This document shows, in pieces, positions 41,997 to 52,352 of a DNA stretch of 64,000 nt. The translations under genes and the position numbers were made by a program. How positions within the stretch are numbered: the first letter of the stretch is position 1; every line of letters begins with the position of its first letter. The DNA is from an uncultured Bacteroidia bacterium (GTDB taxonomy: Bacteria > Bacteroidota > Bacteroidia > Bacteroidales > UBA932). Location of the stretch: contig CADAXR010000001.1 of the NCBI GenBank assembly GCA_902791945.1, positions 1 to 64,000 on the forward strand, read 5' to 3'. Under the pieces are notes generated by a model, which saw only the letters and a program-made list of their open reading frames with translations, ran no database searches and was not told where the DNA came from.

Positions 41997-43064
41997 ATGA
42001 TGAGACGCGCTCTCTGCATATTCATGGCTGTGTCCATGGCTCTTTCATGCCTTGGGCCGCGGCACTATGCCGTTGAGAATGAGCCGGATACCTACATAAA
42101 TCCGATTTTCCCGACCGGGTCTTCCCCCTGGCTGATACGCCACGGAGGCAATTACTACTACACCCAGTCGATGAACGATCATGTCTCGATCTGGAAGGCT
42201 TCACGGGTAGCGGACATTGCCAAGGCTCAGGAGCGCGTCGTGTATGCCCCGGAGAATATCTATCATATTTCCGCACCCCAGCTCCACAGGTTCGACGGAA
42301 GATGGTTTCTTTATTTCAGTTCGGATGACGGCAGCGGCAGCGATGTCCGGCACATTTATGTGATGGAGAACCCAGCCGATGATCCCCTTGACGGACATTT
42401 CTCGATGCTTGGATGGGTCCGCACCGGTAACGTAAAGGATATCCATCCAACAACTTTTACCCATCGCGGTTCAAGATACCTTCTTTGGTCCGGCACTGAT
42501 TCCGCCAGCCCCGGGACTGTGGCCCGCTGGAGCATCTTTATAGCGAGGATGATGAATCCCTGGACACTGGATTCCCCGTCGGCTGTCATCTCGACCCCGG
42601 AGTACGAATGGGAATGCCAGTGGATTGATGAAGACGGCACTTCCATGTCCTCGCCCGTCCTTGTCAATGAAGCCCCGTCATTCCTGTATTCGAGGGACTC
42701 GACACGACTTCTCGTGTATTATGCCGCCAGCGAGACCTATACTTCTTATTACTGCGAGGGATTGCTTGAGGCTTTGGCTGACTCGGATCCGCTTGATCCG
42801 GAATCCTGGCACAAACATCCGGAGCCTGTCTTCTCCAAGTGCGAGCGCACGGGCGTCCTCGGCCCCGGCCACCTGAGTTTCTTCCAGACCGGAGATCAGA
42901 TATACATTCTCTACAATGGCAAATCCCGTTTCCGGGATATGCATGCGGTGGACAACCGTTCCTGCCGTATGCAGCCTGTCACTTGGGGAGAGGACGGCGT
43001 TCCGGTACTTGGATTCCCGGTAAGGGAGGATTCTGTCCTTTTGGCCCCGTCTCCGGTGGATTAG
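41997..43064 (+). CDS. GH43-like lipoprotein, apparently lacking catalytic aspartates
   Basis: A 355-residue lipoprotein (signal ending SMALSC) with the GH43 five-bladed propeller plan. NPIFPTGSSPWLIRHGG stands where active relatives have NPILP-G-A-D-P-W. SAPQLHRFDGRWFLYF stands for the family APELH block. KDIHPTTFTHRG stands for the family AIDGTVxxH block. VNEAPSFL stands for the general-acid NEGPQxL block. The general-acid Glu is kept, but both Asp positions (base and pKa-modulator) read Ser and His. By this alignment the protein should not be a normal glycosidase and may be a binding protein. It is the first gene divergent from the HTCS. Confidence 0.78.
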   Translation: MMRRALCIFMAVSMALSCLGPRHYAVENEPDTYINPIFPTGSSPWLIRHGGNYYYTQSMNDHVSIWKASRVADIAKAQERVVYAPENIYHISAPQLHRFDGRWFLYFSSDDGSGSDVRHIYVMENPADDPLDGHFSMLGWVRTGNVKDIHPTTFTHRGSRYLLWSGTDSASPGTVARWSIFIARMMNPWTLDSPSAVISTPEYEWECQWIDEDGTSMSSPVLVNEAPSFLYSRDSTRLLVYYAASETYTSYYCEGLLEALADSDPLDPESWHKHPEPVFSKCERTGVLGPGHLSFFQTGDQIYILYNGKSRFRDMHAVDNRSCRMQPVTWGEDGVPVLGFPVREDSVLLAPSPVD

Positions 43065-43121
43065 GCACTATTTTTTCTTTTTTGGGTACTGGGTTTATCC
43101 TATTCTTTCGCGCCCGCTGAC

Positions 43122-43129
43122 TATATTTG
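43122..43129 (+). promoter_or_regulatory. -7 promoter box upstream of susC (second locus)
   Basis: TATATTTG matches TAnnTTTG, 23 nt before the susC ATG. It is followed by CGATAAC-N8-GTTATCG (43,130-43,151), a palindrome covering the leader, which could be a regulatory or mRNA structure. Confidence 0.6.
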
Positions 43130-43152
43130 CGATAACTGATAACCGTTATCGT

Positions 43153-46100
43153 ATGAAATTCCATTTTCTGACCTCCGTTATGCTGGTATTGTCCGTTTTG
43201 GACGCACTGGCACAGCCCCGTGATGTCGGTGGCAAGGTCAGCGACTCTTCCGGCGAGCCTCTTGCCGGCGCGATGGTTTTTGTCCAGGGGCCTGACGGAA
43301 ATCCCCTGGCCACAGCCATGGCCGATATTGACGGCTCCTACAAAATCTCCTGCGGCGCGGATGACGTTCTAGAGTTCAGGTATCTGGGTATGAAGGACGT
43401 CTCGGAAAAAGTCGGCGGCCGGGAGCGTATCGATGTCGTGATGCAGCCTGACGCTGCGACTATGCTGGACGAGGCCGTTGCCATTGGCTATGGTTCCGTA
43501 CGCAGGGAGGACCTTACGGGCAGCGTAAGCAACGTCAAGATGGGAGAAATAAGGGAGTCTCCCGCGACATCCGTGGACCAGGCCCTCCAGGGTAAAATCG
43601 CCGGCGCAGACATCATGTCCACATCCGGTGAGCCCGGAGCTGCGACTTCCATACGTATCCGCGGAACACGCTCCATCGAGGCCTCCAATGAGCCATTGAT
43701 AGTAGTCGATGGCGTGATGGATGCCGTCAGCGACCTCAACGACATCAATCCTGCTGATATCGAAGATATTTCAGTTCTCAAGGATGCTTCCTCGACCGCC
43801 ATTTACGGCGCAAGAGGCGCCAACGGCGTTATCCTTATAACGACGAAGGCCGGTTCCATTCAGCCGGCTTCGAAGCCGAATATCACTTTCAAGGCTACCG
43901 CCGGCATATCGATGCTGCCTTTCAAGCCTGACATCATGAATGCCACGGAGTTTTCAATCTACCGCAACGAATACTCTTATTTCCGTTACGGTTATGACAG
44001 CACTCGTCCGGTGTCTTCGATGACTGTCCCGGATCCGTTCTCCTACGGGGAGGGGACGGATTGGATCGACGCGATTACCAAGATTGCTCCATATCAGAAC
44101 TATTATTTCTCCATCGGAGGTGGCGGAAAGGCTACAAAATACTTCTTCTCGGCCAGTTATACTGACAACGATGGTATCATAAAGAAGTCCGGAGAGAAGC
44201 GTTTCACCAGTACTTTCTCCATCAATCACCAACTATTCAAGTGGCTGAAAGTGGGATACAAGATGAATTTCACTTATCGCCGCACCGAAAACCCGCTCAC
44301 TCAGATCGGCGGAAAGAGCTGGTGGAACTCTGCGATGTATCTTTCCCCGCTGATCGGAGAGAGGGACAATTACAATCCGCTGTACTACCAGGGGGCCGTT
44401 ATCAATACCCCTGTGTCAGTGATAGAAAACGAAACGGATTATTACCGCCGTTTCTCCAACAGTCAGACTATCTGGGGAGAGGCCGATATTACGCAATGGC
44501 TGAAATTCAAAGTCCAATACAATTTCCTGCAGTTTGACAGGCAGCGTTTCCGTTACTACAAGTCCACGCTCCCCGCCAAGCAGGGCAGGGAAGGCGGAGA
44601 TGCCTACCAGGAGTCCCTCCCAGAGTACCACCACACCGTCGAGGCCAATCTTAATGTCAGCAAGGACTGGAAGAAGATCCACCATCTCGATGCTGTTGCG
44701 GGATTTACAGGGTTTATTATCGACTACACCAGGATGAGCGTCCAGGGCAAGGGTTACCTTGTGGATACCATGGCCTGGAACGACCTCGGTGCCGTCCAGG
44801 ACAAGGAGACGTACACGATTGATTCCTACGGTCGCAAAAAGATCACAGAGTCTTTCCTTGCCAGGGTCAACTACAATTACCGCAAGCGTTATTATCTCAC
44901 TGTTACTGGCCGCGTGGATGGCGCCTCCAATTTCGCCGACAGGCGCAAATGGGGCTTCTTCCCTTCGGCTTCCGCAAAGTGGAATATCCACAACGAGAAG
45001 TTCCTTTCCGGAGCGAAAAATGTAGATGAACTTTCCCTGCGTGTCAGCGCCGGCCAGACAGGTAACGACGCAATCGGTTATTTCCTGTCCCAGGCGGCAG
45101 TCAGTTCTTTCTCGGGTTATCTGATTGACGGTTCGAGGGTTACTTCTTACAGGCCTTCCAGGATTTCGTCCCCTGACCTGACGTGGGAGACGACCACTCT
45201 GTATAATGTGGGCCTTACCGGCAAGTTCTTCAACAACCGGCTGTCGGTCACGGCCGAAGCATACATTTCGCGTACCAAAGACCTTCTTCTGGAGGTGTCT
45301 GTCCCCAAGAGTACGGGTTATTCAAAGATACTCCAGAATCTTGGCGTAACCTCCAACAAGGGTCTTGAGCTCACGATCGATTCCCGCAACATCGTCCGCA
45401 AGAATTTCACCTGGGAGACATCATTTACCATATCCCACAACAATCAGCGGGTACTTGATGTCGGCACCGAGGATTTCGTCTCCGTCTATAATTCCCCTTC
45501 CAACAATCCTTATATGATGCTGGGATATGTGAAGGGTTATCCGCTCAACGCCCTATGGGGATTCCATTATGCCGGGGTGTGGCACAATGAGGAGGAAGTC
45601 GCAAGAAATGAGATTACCCACGCCTATGCGGGCCAGACGGCATCCCGCGAGCTCGGCCTTCCACGCTACGTGGATGTGAACCACGACGGCGTTCTGACCC
45701 AGGACGACCTCTGCTACCTCGGCAACGCCGATCCGGTCATCTATGGCGGCCTTAACAACTCTTTCCGATACAAGAACTTGAGGCTCAATATGTATTGGAC
45801 ATATAGCCTTGGAGGGAAGATCTACAACTACACGATGTTCTGGATGGCCGGCGGAATCTACACCAACCAGTACCGTTTTATGCTGGATTCCTGGCATCCG
45901 GTGAGAAATCCTGAATCGAACATCCCGCGCGCCGGCAACTACGAGACGGCGGTACCTTCGGACTTTATGGTGTACGATGCCTCGTATCTTCGCCTCCAGG
46001 ATCTCAGCCTGAGCTATACTCTAAAGCTTTCTAAGAAGACATTCCTCAAGGATATAGTATTTACCATCTCAGGCAACAACCTGCTTCTATTTAAATACTA

Positions 46101-46218
46101 CAACGGATTCGACCCGGACGTCTCAACCGACGCTTCCGGTTCGAAGATCCGCCGAATGGACGTGGGAGCGTACCCCAAGGCTAGAAGAGTAGTTTTCTCA
46201 ATTCAAGTGAGGTATTAG
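43153..46218 (+). CDS. SusC/RagA-family TonB-linked outer-membrane transporter
   Basis: A 1021-residue TonB-dependent transporter. A signal peptide (ending DALAQ) is followed by a carboxypeptidase-regulatory-like domain (GGKVSDSSGEPLAGAMVFV), then the SusC plug with LQGKIAGADI, IRIRGTRSIE and VLKDASSTAIYGARGANGVI, and a long barrel ending VVFSIQVRY. It is the transporter of the second locus and pairs with the SusD protein encoded 2 nt downstream. Its expression is presumably activated by the neighbouring HTCS. Confidence 0.95.
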   Translation: MKFHFLTSVMLVLSVLDALAQPRDVGGKVSDSSGEPLAGAMVFVQGPDGNPLATAMADIDGSYKISCGADDVLEFRYLGMKDVSEKVGGRERIDVVMQPDAATMLDEAVAIGYGSVRREDLTGSVSNVKMGEIRESPATSVDQALQGKIAGADIMSTSGEPGAATSIRIRGTRSIEASNEPLIVVDGVMDAVSDLNDINPADIEDISVLKDASSTAIYGARGANGVILITTKAGSIQPASKPNITFKATAGISMLPFKPDIMNATEFSIYRNEYSYFRYGYDSTRPVSSMTVPDPFSYGEGTDWIDAITKIAPYQNYYFSIGGGGKATKYFFSASYTDNDGIIKKSGEKRFTSTFSINHQLFKWLKVGYKMNFTYRRTENPLTQIGGKSWWNSAMYLSPLIGERDNYNPLYYQGAVINTPVSVIENETDYYRRFSNSQTIWGEADITQWLKFKVQYNFLQFDRQRFRYYKSTLPAKQGREGGDAYQESLPEYHHTVEANLNVSKDWKKIHHLDAVAGFTGFIIDYTRMSVQGKGYLVDTMAWNDLGAVQDKETYTIDSYGRKKITESFLARVNYNYRKRYYLTVTGRVDGASNFADRRKWGFFPSASAKWNIHNEKFLSGAKNVDELSLRVSAGQTGNDAIGYFLSQAAVSSFSGYLIDGSRVTSYRPSRISSPDLTWETTTLYNVGLTGKFFNNRLSVTAEAYISRTKDLLLEVSVPKSTGYSKILQNLGVTSNKGLELTIDSRNIVRKNFTWETSFTISHNNQRVLDVGTEDFVSVYNSPSNNPYMMLGYVKGYPLNALWGFHYAGVWHNEEEVARNEITHAYAGQTASRELGLPRYVDVNHDGVLTQDDLCYLGNADPVIYGGLNNSFRYKNLRLNMYWTYSLGGKIYNYTMFWMAGGIYTNQYRFMLDSWHPVRNPESNIPRAGNYETAVPSDFMVYDASYLRLQDLSLSYTLKLSKKTFLKDIVFTISGNNLLLFKYYNGFDPDVSTDASGSKIRRMDVGAYPKARRVVFSIQVRY

Positions 46219-46219
46219 T

Positions 46220-47725
46220 ATGAAAAGGACATTATACATATCGGTAATCCTGCTTATTGCGGCGTCCTGCTCCCTTAAGGAGCCTGGGAATCTTTTCGTG
46301 TCTCCTGACTTTGTCAAGACGCTCCAGCAGGCTGATGCGTGCGTAACCGCGACATACACTCCGCTCAAGACTATCTACGCCCTCGAGTTCGGCATTGCCA
46401 CCGAGGGATGTACGGATCTGTTCCATATCCAGTCTGGTACCCAGGATGCCCAAATGGATGTTTCCCCGGCTAACGCCAGGTTCGGGAACACTGTCTGGGA
46501 GTATGCTTACGCCGGAGTGCGTAACGCCAACTTTGCACTTTGGGCAATGGATAATTCTGGCCTCAGCGATGAGGATCTGGCGCCCCTGAGGGCGGAGACC
46601 CTTGCTATGAGGGCCTACTGGTATTATCTCCTTACCAGCTTTTTCGGTGATGTCCCGTACTATGAGGAATATGTCGGTGACCGTCCGACGCTGGACAGGG
46701 TGCGGCATCTTCCGAGACAGGACGCCGTGCAGACACGCAGCATCCTCATCAGCCAGCTGGAGGAAGCAGTGAAGGATATGCCAGCTCAGCGTGCTTACGA
46801 CCTTAAACTGCAGCGCGCCGGCTGGGCGTTCACCGAGATGCTTATTGCTAAAATGGCGATGTGGAATGCCTGTAAGGATCCGGATAATGCATCTTCCTGG
46901 TGGGCTAAGGCGATAACGGCCCTCGAAGCACTGGAAGAGGTTTACGGTGATTTAACGGAGGAGTCATATCCCCTGAACGATGTGTCTTTCCGTATCAAGA
47001 ACACTCCGGAGAGCATCTTCGAAATCCAGCACACCTATACCCCCGGCGGCCTGCAGTATTCGGCCAATTATGGTGCCGTGTTGATGCCCTATCCACAGAA
47101 AAAGGATGAGGCGACAGGAAAATGTACTTTCAACGGTATCGAAGTGCCTGAACTCGGAACCGAGTGTATAGTCTGGCAGCCGATGCGTCCCAATGCTTAC
47201 CTCCACAACGGACTCTTCGTAAAGGGCAGTTCCGACCGCAGGGTTGGCTGGGCGATTGTCTACAGTTGGAACGGTAAGGATTTCAGCCGCAGCTGGCCCG
47301 GTCCCAAATTCTGGTGCTACAACATGGTCAACACCAGTGACAGCAACAATTATCCGATATTCCGGTATGCTGATGCCGTGTTGATGCTGGCTGAGTGCTA
47401 CAACGCCTCTGGAGCGCCTGAAAAAGCTATCGAGCATCTCAATAAGGTCAAGACCCGTGCGGGTTTGGCCCCATTCTCCAATTATACCACACCGGACAGG
47501 CTTCTGGATGAGATTCAGATGGAGCGGGGCAGGGAGCTTCTCGGAGAATTCCAGCGCAAATTCGACCTTGTCCGCTGGGGTGTCTGGTTCAAGAGGACTT
47601 ATGAATTCACTGACTATCAGGCTCTAAAGAACAATATCCGTCCCTGCCACGAATATTATCCCATACCTGATACGGAAGTCGCACTCTCTGAGGGCGCCCT
47701 GGACAATAAAGCCTACGAGCAATGA
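46220..47725 (+). CDS. SusD/RagB-family nutrient-binding lipoprotein
   Basis: A 501-residue SusD homolog (lipobox IAASC). Typical blocks are DEDLAPLRAETLAMRAYWYY (the R-A-xx-Y block), FRYADAVLMLAECYNASG, AIEHLNKVKTRAGL, and the C-terminal ERGRELLGEFQRKFDLVRWG. It should cap the SusC porin at the cell surface. It overlaps the following DUF5689 gene by 4 nt. Confidence 0.93.
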   Translation: MKRTLYISVILLIAASCSLKEPGNLFVSPDFVKTLQQADACVTATYTPLKTIYALEFGIATEGCTDLFHIQSGTQDAQMDVSPANARFGNTVWEYAYAGVRNANFALWAMDNSGLSDEDLAPLRAETLAMRAYWYYLLTSFFGDVPYYEEYVGDRPTLDRVRHLPRQDAVQTRSILISQLEEAVKDMPAQRAYDLKLQRAGWAFTEMLIAKMAMWNACKDPDNASSWWAKAITALEALEEVYGDLTEESYPLNDVSFRIKNTPESIFEIQHTYTPGGLQYSANYGAVLMPYPQKKDEATGKCTFNGIEVPELGTECIVWQPMRPNAYLHNGLFVKGSSDRRVGWAIVYSWNGKDFSRSWPGPKFWCYNMVNTSDSNNYPIFRYADAVLMLAECYNASGAPEKAIEHLNKVKTRAGLAPFSNYTTPDRLLDEIQMERGRELLGEFQRKFDLVRWGVWFKRTYEFTDYQALKNNIRPCHEYYPIPDTEVALSEGALDNKAYEQ

Positions 47726-50169
47726 GAAGGATACTGATAATGGCGGCGCTGCTGCTTGCTGCCGTCTCCTGCAAGGACAAATTCGAGTTCTCCCGTCCGC
47801 TTTCCCTTCAAAGTGAAAGGATATTCCTGGAGGCCGCCGAGGGAAGTACCCCTGTCATTGTCTATGCCAATGGCTCCTGGACGGCTTCGCTCATTGAAGG
47901 CGCCGGATGGGCCCGCATCGAAAACACTTCCGGCAGCGGACTTGGCGAAGTGAAATTCTACTATGATGCCAATGAAGGACTCTCCCGCAAGGCCGTCATA
48001 GAAATATCATCTGCCGGTGAAAGGTGCAGTGTGGCGATGATCCAGAAAGCCGGATTCGGCGACATACAACTTTCGTTCGCCGCCGCTTCGGCAGACCTTC
48101 CTAGAAATGCCGCTACCGGCTCCATACCGTTTACTACAAACCTTCCTTCATCCGAACTCGGCAAAATAGAGATCAGCGCTGTGACAGAGGAGGGCACCCC
48201 AGTGACCTGGCTGAGCGGGCTTGCCGTCATGGACGGCGAGGTGTCCGTCGGAGTGTCGGCACTGGAGGGGACAGAGCGTGTCGCGGTCGTCACGCTCTCC
48301 TACCTTGACGCGATGGAAGAGTCTTTCCGCTCGTCCATAAAGCTCACTCAGAAGGATGAAGCTCCCTATCTGAGTTTCTCCGAAGATGTCGTCGGAGCGC
48401 GATATTCATCTCTCGCGGCTTCGGTTTCACTGCCATTTACAACCAACCTTGTCCCGTATCTCGGAGCCATTGCTTCAAGGGCGGAATCTTCCGCTTCGTG
48501 GGCGAGGGTCAGCCTTCCGGGGGACGGGACTCAGGCTTTTGTTGTAGAGATGGACGAAAACGAAGATCTGGCCGAGCGCAGCGCCACTTTGAGCTTCCCG
48601 TTTACCGATGCCTCAGGTGTCACTGCGACATTTGAGTACCAGCTGACACAGAAAGGCAAGGTCCGTCGCCTTAGTTTCGATGATCTCAAGGCCCTTGTGA
48701 CAGGGGAGGAATACTATTTTGTGGGTGATGGCGCAATAGAGTGTATCGCCATCTCCGATATGGATTCCCCCAATATGGAAACTGCTCCAAATACCGATGC
48801 CGCCACCCTCGATGGAACACTGAACGGCAGGACCGGCTATATCCAGAGCGTTGACGGCACTTCCGGATTCCGGCTTCTCTTCGCGACGCGTCAGGACAAT
48901 GTCCTTCATAGGGGAGATAAAGTCATGCTTGATCTTAGTGGCACGACAATCCGGAGGGAAAGCAATCCCGAGCGTTATACCATTGAGGATGTGACGTCCG
49001 AAGCTGTAGCGGTTGAAGGCGGCGTGGATCCCGAGCCGCGCGAAAAAACCCTGTCGGCTCTTGAAGATTCCGATATCTACACCTTGGTGAAGGTAACGGG
49101 CCTGGAGATGAGTTTCAAGCATGGAGCATACACCAACTGCCACGACGGATATTCCCTTGTGGTAAGTGCGCTCAACCCTGCCGGCAAGAAGACCAATGAG
49201 TCGGGCTCTTCCAGCTCTCCGCAGAAGTTTGACACCACTCCCTGCAGTATGATAGATGCTTCCGGCAATGAGATCAATCTCCTGATAAACAACGCCGTGA
49301 CCTGGCGCCGTTATGGAAACGGCGTGCCGCAGGGCACCTGCTCCGTGACCGGTATCCTGGTCCACACGGAACTGGCGCGCTGGGCCCGCGGTGGAGACAT
49401 CGGCCGGTACCAGCTACGCCCTTTGGCGGAGGAAGATATCGTGGCGACTGGAGAGCGCTTCTCAAGGGAGATAGTCTCCTGGCACAAGGGGTGGGACGGT
49501 ACCCAGATCAACGGGGCCGATGCGATAACTTCCGGCCTTCACGGGGAAGGCGTTATCTCCAGCAATATGGAAAGCGTGGCGACCATACAGACTGCGGTGA
49601 ATTTCAATTCGCTGACCAACTACAACGCTTCTCCTGCCACTGACGGGTACTACAAGGGGCAGGTCTCCAACGGCGCCCTTGCTTTCAAGAAGACCGGAGG
49701 CTATTTCTGGGCCTCATCGGATATATCAGACATGGGCGCTGCCCCGTGGTTCTGCATCAAGTTCTCCACGGCGGGACTTTCGGGTAGCAATCTCAGCTTT
49801 ATCTGGAGCGCTGCACAAGGTTCAAGCCGCGGTGCAACCGACGATATCCAGGGACCCACCCAGTACAAGGTGGAGTATTCCACCGATGGCACGTCGTTCA
49901 CTGCAATAGATCATATCTATGCGATGCATCCCATTGTGACGTGGTCAAGCGCAGTTATCGGCGGCTTCTCCGTCCCTGGACTTCATCAGTATGTGACGAC
50001 TCTCCCGGCATCGCTGCTGGGACAACCCAATGTCTGGGTGAGAGTCCGGGCCGCATCGAACGTTTCGCTCGATGATGATTACCTGACGCCTGAAGGAGGA
50101 ACCATCAAAAACTACTCTTCAGTCTACACTATGGTGCGTTTCGGCGAGCTCACCATACAATATAATTAA
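47722..50169 (+). CDS. BACON-like and DUF5689 lipoprotein (copy 1)
   Basis: An 815-residue surface lipoprotein (lipobox LLAAVSC). The N-terminal third holds repeated BACON/Ig-like beta domains, each ending in a Q-K strand (VAMIQKAGFG, IKLTQKDEAP, YQLTQKGKV). From about residue 315 comes a DUF5689-type domain with LKALVTGEEYYFVGDGAIECI, GDKVMLDLSGTTIRRESN, DIYTLVKVTG and the VPQGTCSVTGILVHTE end. A final 250-residue beta sandwich (FSREIVSWHKGWDG to the end) follows. DUF5689 proteins commonly follow SusCD pairs and are thought to bind ligand at the surface; the ligand is unknown. Confidence 0.82.
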   Translation: MRRILIMAALLLAAVSCKDKFEFSRPLSLQSERIFLEAAEGSTPVIVYANGSWTASLIEGAGWARIENTSGSGLGEVKFYYDANEGLSRKAVIEISSAGERCSVAMIQKAGFGDIQLSFAAASADLPRNAATGSIPFTTNLPSSELGKIEISAVTEEGTPVTWLSGLAVMDGEVSVGVSALEGTERVAVVTLSYLDAMEESFRSSIKLTQKDEAPYLSFSEDVVGARYSSLAASVSLPFTTNLVPYLGAIASRAESSASWARVSLPGDGTQAFVVEMDENEDLAERSATLSFPFTDASGVTATFEYQLTQKGKVRRLSFDDLKALVTGEEYYFVGDGAIECIAISDMDSPNMETAPNTDAATLDGTLNGRTGYIQSVDGTSGFRLLFATRQDNVLHRGDKVMLDLSGTTIRRESNPERYTIEDVTSEAVAVEGGVDPEPREKTLSALEDSDIYTLVKVTGLEMSFKHGAYTNCHDGYSLVVSALNPAGKKTNESGSSSSPQKFDTTPCSMIDASGNEINLLINNAVTWRRYGNGVPQGTCSVTGILVHTELARWARGGDIGRYQLRPLAEEDIVATGERFSREIVSWHKGWDGTQINGADAITSGLHGEGVISSNMESVATIQTAVNFNSLTNYNASPATDGYYKGQVSNGALAFKKTGGYFWASSDISDMGAAPWFCIKFSTAGLSGSNLSFIWSAAQGSSRGATDDIQGPTQYKVEYSTDGTSFTAIDHIYAMHPIVTWSSAVIGGFSVPGLHQYVTTLPASLLGQPNVWVRVRAASNVSLDDDYLTPEGGTIKNYSSVYTMVRFGELTIQYN

Positions 50170-50174
50170 GGCGT

Positions 50175-52352
50175 ATGAAAAAGACAGCCATATTACTGAT
50201 TTCTGTTCTTGCAGCAATCTCCTGTAAATACGACGAGGCTCGCCTGACGGCTCCGGTCGAACTTGGAGCCGTGCCGGTGACAGTGAACATGCCCACATCA
50301 GGAGGGGATGTGGACATACCTTTCTATGCCAACCTTCAGGGAACGATCTCCCTCCTTGACGACAGCCCATGGGCAACGCTGGGTTCAACGTCTTTTTCCG
50401 GTGACGGTTCGCTAAGGGTGAGCGTCGCTGCTAACGACGGGATCAGGCGTTATGCAAGGGTCCTGTTCAGCGCCGATAATGTTGCAAGGCGTGACACTGT
50501 CACGATCCGTCAGGACGGTATTACGGACACCCTCACTGTGAGCTCCACCAGCGTTATCGTCTATAACAGGATGGGGGACACCTCCATCCCTGCGTCGATG
50601 ACTCTTGACCCGTCTTCAGTCAAGGCCACCGTGCGTTATCTTGACACTTCTGGCTCTTCCTGGGTAAAGGCTTGCAGTGTCAGGAACAATGCTGTGATTG
50701 TGAGGACGGACGATAATCCGAGCGAAACCGATGTAAGGAGTGCAGTGCTCACCCTTTCCTGGACCAACGGCTGGGCCCAGAAAATTCACCGCAACATCAA
50801 CCTGACCCAGGCGACGAGTGCTGCTTCCGGCAACCTCGTTGGGATCCCGACGAGTTTTGAGCAGGTTAGGGCGATGGCTGCGGCCGAGCCACAGGTGATT
50901 CAGGACAATATCTACCTCGAGGGCTATATCGTGAGTGACCGTGCTTCAGGCAACGTGGCAGAGAATCCCCAGCGTACGTCCACGTCGATAGATTATACAG
51001 TAACAGAAAAGAGTGCGGTGTTCGAGAGCCTTGACGGAAAGTATGGATTCCTTATGGAGACCATCAGCAAGGATGATAATGTTTTCGAGCCGTTCAGCAA
51101 GGTGACGCTCCTTCTTTCCGGCGCTCAGCTCAGAAAAATATCTTCCCCGGACAGGTATATCATCTCCAATGTCCGTTCTTCGATGGTGGCTTCATCAGTC
51201 GTGGTGGGAGAGGACGGTATCCCTTCCAAAATAATGCATATCTCCAATCTCAAGGATGACGACATCTACACAAGGGTGACTCTCGCCGACTGTGAATTCC
51301 CCATACGCAAAGGCGGTCTTTCTCCTCTGAATGAAGGATATACGCGGACTCTGAACGTCGACCGCGTAACCAAGTCCGCTTCCCTTGTCAGGGACAGTGA
51401 GGGCAATTCGATCTATCTTTACACCAACACCACATGTCCTTATCGCCGTGACGGCCGTAAGATAGGGAACGGTAGCGGTCCCGTCAGTGGCATAGTTGTG
51501 AGCGAGGAATATGAAAGCTTCCGGGAAGTCGGAAGATATCAGCTCAGACACCAGCGGTGGGAGGATCTCGGTTTTGCATCCGATGTTTCCGACGGCTTCT
51601 CATCACTGCTTTGCGAATGGCGCTATCTCCGCCAGGGGAACGCCGACCACAGCTGGAGCGCGACCGCCGGAAGCGGCACTATGACACACACATACACACT
51701 GGCTTCTCCCAATCCTACATACAACACATGGTGTTATCCCTGCTATGACCAGAGTTATCTCGGCCCTGTGTACAAGAGCTGCACGAATGAAAACGGTTTT
51801 GGTATCACACTGGAAGACGGCACCGACTATGCTTCTTCCTACACGGGAAGCGTCGAGAAGGGACAGCTCCTTGTCGGCGCCGGATGGCCGATGGCATGGA
51901 TGAAGGAGACCTGGATCAGCAATTCCGGACAGTTCTATTCATGGGAATTGCATTTCTCGACGAAAAATATCACTACTGATGTCCTTTCCCTTCAGATATC
52001 GACCCTCAACGCCTCCCAGGAGGGGAAGAGCCCGGTCCACTGGAAGGTTGAATGGGCACCGTCCAATGATTCCGGAGCCCAGTGGGCCACCGTGGCCACT
52101 TACAGCGTCCCCGATGTGGTCCTGTGGTCGCTGACCCAGCCCTGGCAGAGCGCGGGCTACAAACCCGTCAATATTCAGCTGCCGCTGGAGATGCTAGGCC
52201 TTGATGACGTCTATATTCGCCTGACCCCGGCGGACACAGCCGGCAATACCCCACAGGGCTACTGTGACACCAAGTTTGTCAACGGCAGCGCCGGCTCGAC
52301 TTCCAAGGCCAACAATGCCCTGAACTATGTAGCCGTAAGATACAATAAGTAA
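50175..52352 (+). CDS. BACON-like and DUF5689 lipoprotein (copy 2)
   Basis: A 725-residue paralog of the preceding protein (signal MKKTAILLISVLAAISC). It has two shorter Ig/BACON-like domains, including VNMPTSGGDVDIPFYANLQG and VTIRQDG, then DUF5689 from about residue 230 (IQDNIYLEGYIVSD ... FSKVTLLLSGAQLRKISSPD ... DIYTRVTLADCEFP ... RRDGRKIGNGSGPVSGIVV), and a C-terminal sandwich starting SSLLCEWRYLRQG. It is encoded 5 nt after copy 1. The sequence is clearly divergent from copy 1, so the pair may bind different parts of the same substrate. Confidence 0.82.
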   Translation: MKKTAILLISVLAAISCKYDEARLTAPVELGAVPVTVNMPTSGGDVDIPFYANLQGTISLLDDSPWATLGSTSFSGDGSLRVSVAANDGIRRYARVLFSADNVARRDTVTIRQDGITDTLTVSSTSVIVYNRMGDTSIPASMTLDPSSVKATVRYLDTSGSSWVKACSVRNNAVIVRTDDNPSETDVRSAVLTLSWTNGWAQKIHRNINLTQATSAASGNLVGIPTSFEQVRAMAAAEPQVIQDNIYLEGYIVSDRASGNVAENPQRTSTSIDYTVTEKSAVFESLDGKYGFLMETISKDDNVFEPFSKVTLLLSGAQLRKISSPDRYIISNVRSSMVASSVVVGEDGIPSKIMHISNLKDDDIYTRVTLADCEFPIRKGGLSPLNEGYTRTLNVDRVTKSASLVRDSEGNSIYLYTNTTCPYRRDGRKIGNGSGPVSGIVVSEEYESFREVGRYQLRHQRWEDLGFASDVSDGFSSLLCEWRYLRQGNADHSWSATAGSGTMTHTYTLASPNPTYNTWCYPCYDQSYLGPVYKSCTNENGFGITLEDGTDYASSYTGSVEKGQLLVGAGWPMAWMKETWISNSGQFYSWELHFSTKNITTDVLSLQISTLNASQEGKSPVHWKVEWAPSNDSGAQWATVATYSVPDVVLWSLTQPWQSAGYKPVNIQLPLEMLGLDDVYIRLTPADTAGNTPQGYCDTKFVNGSAGSTSKANNALNYVAVRYNK

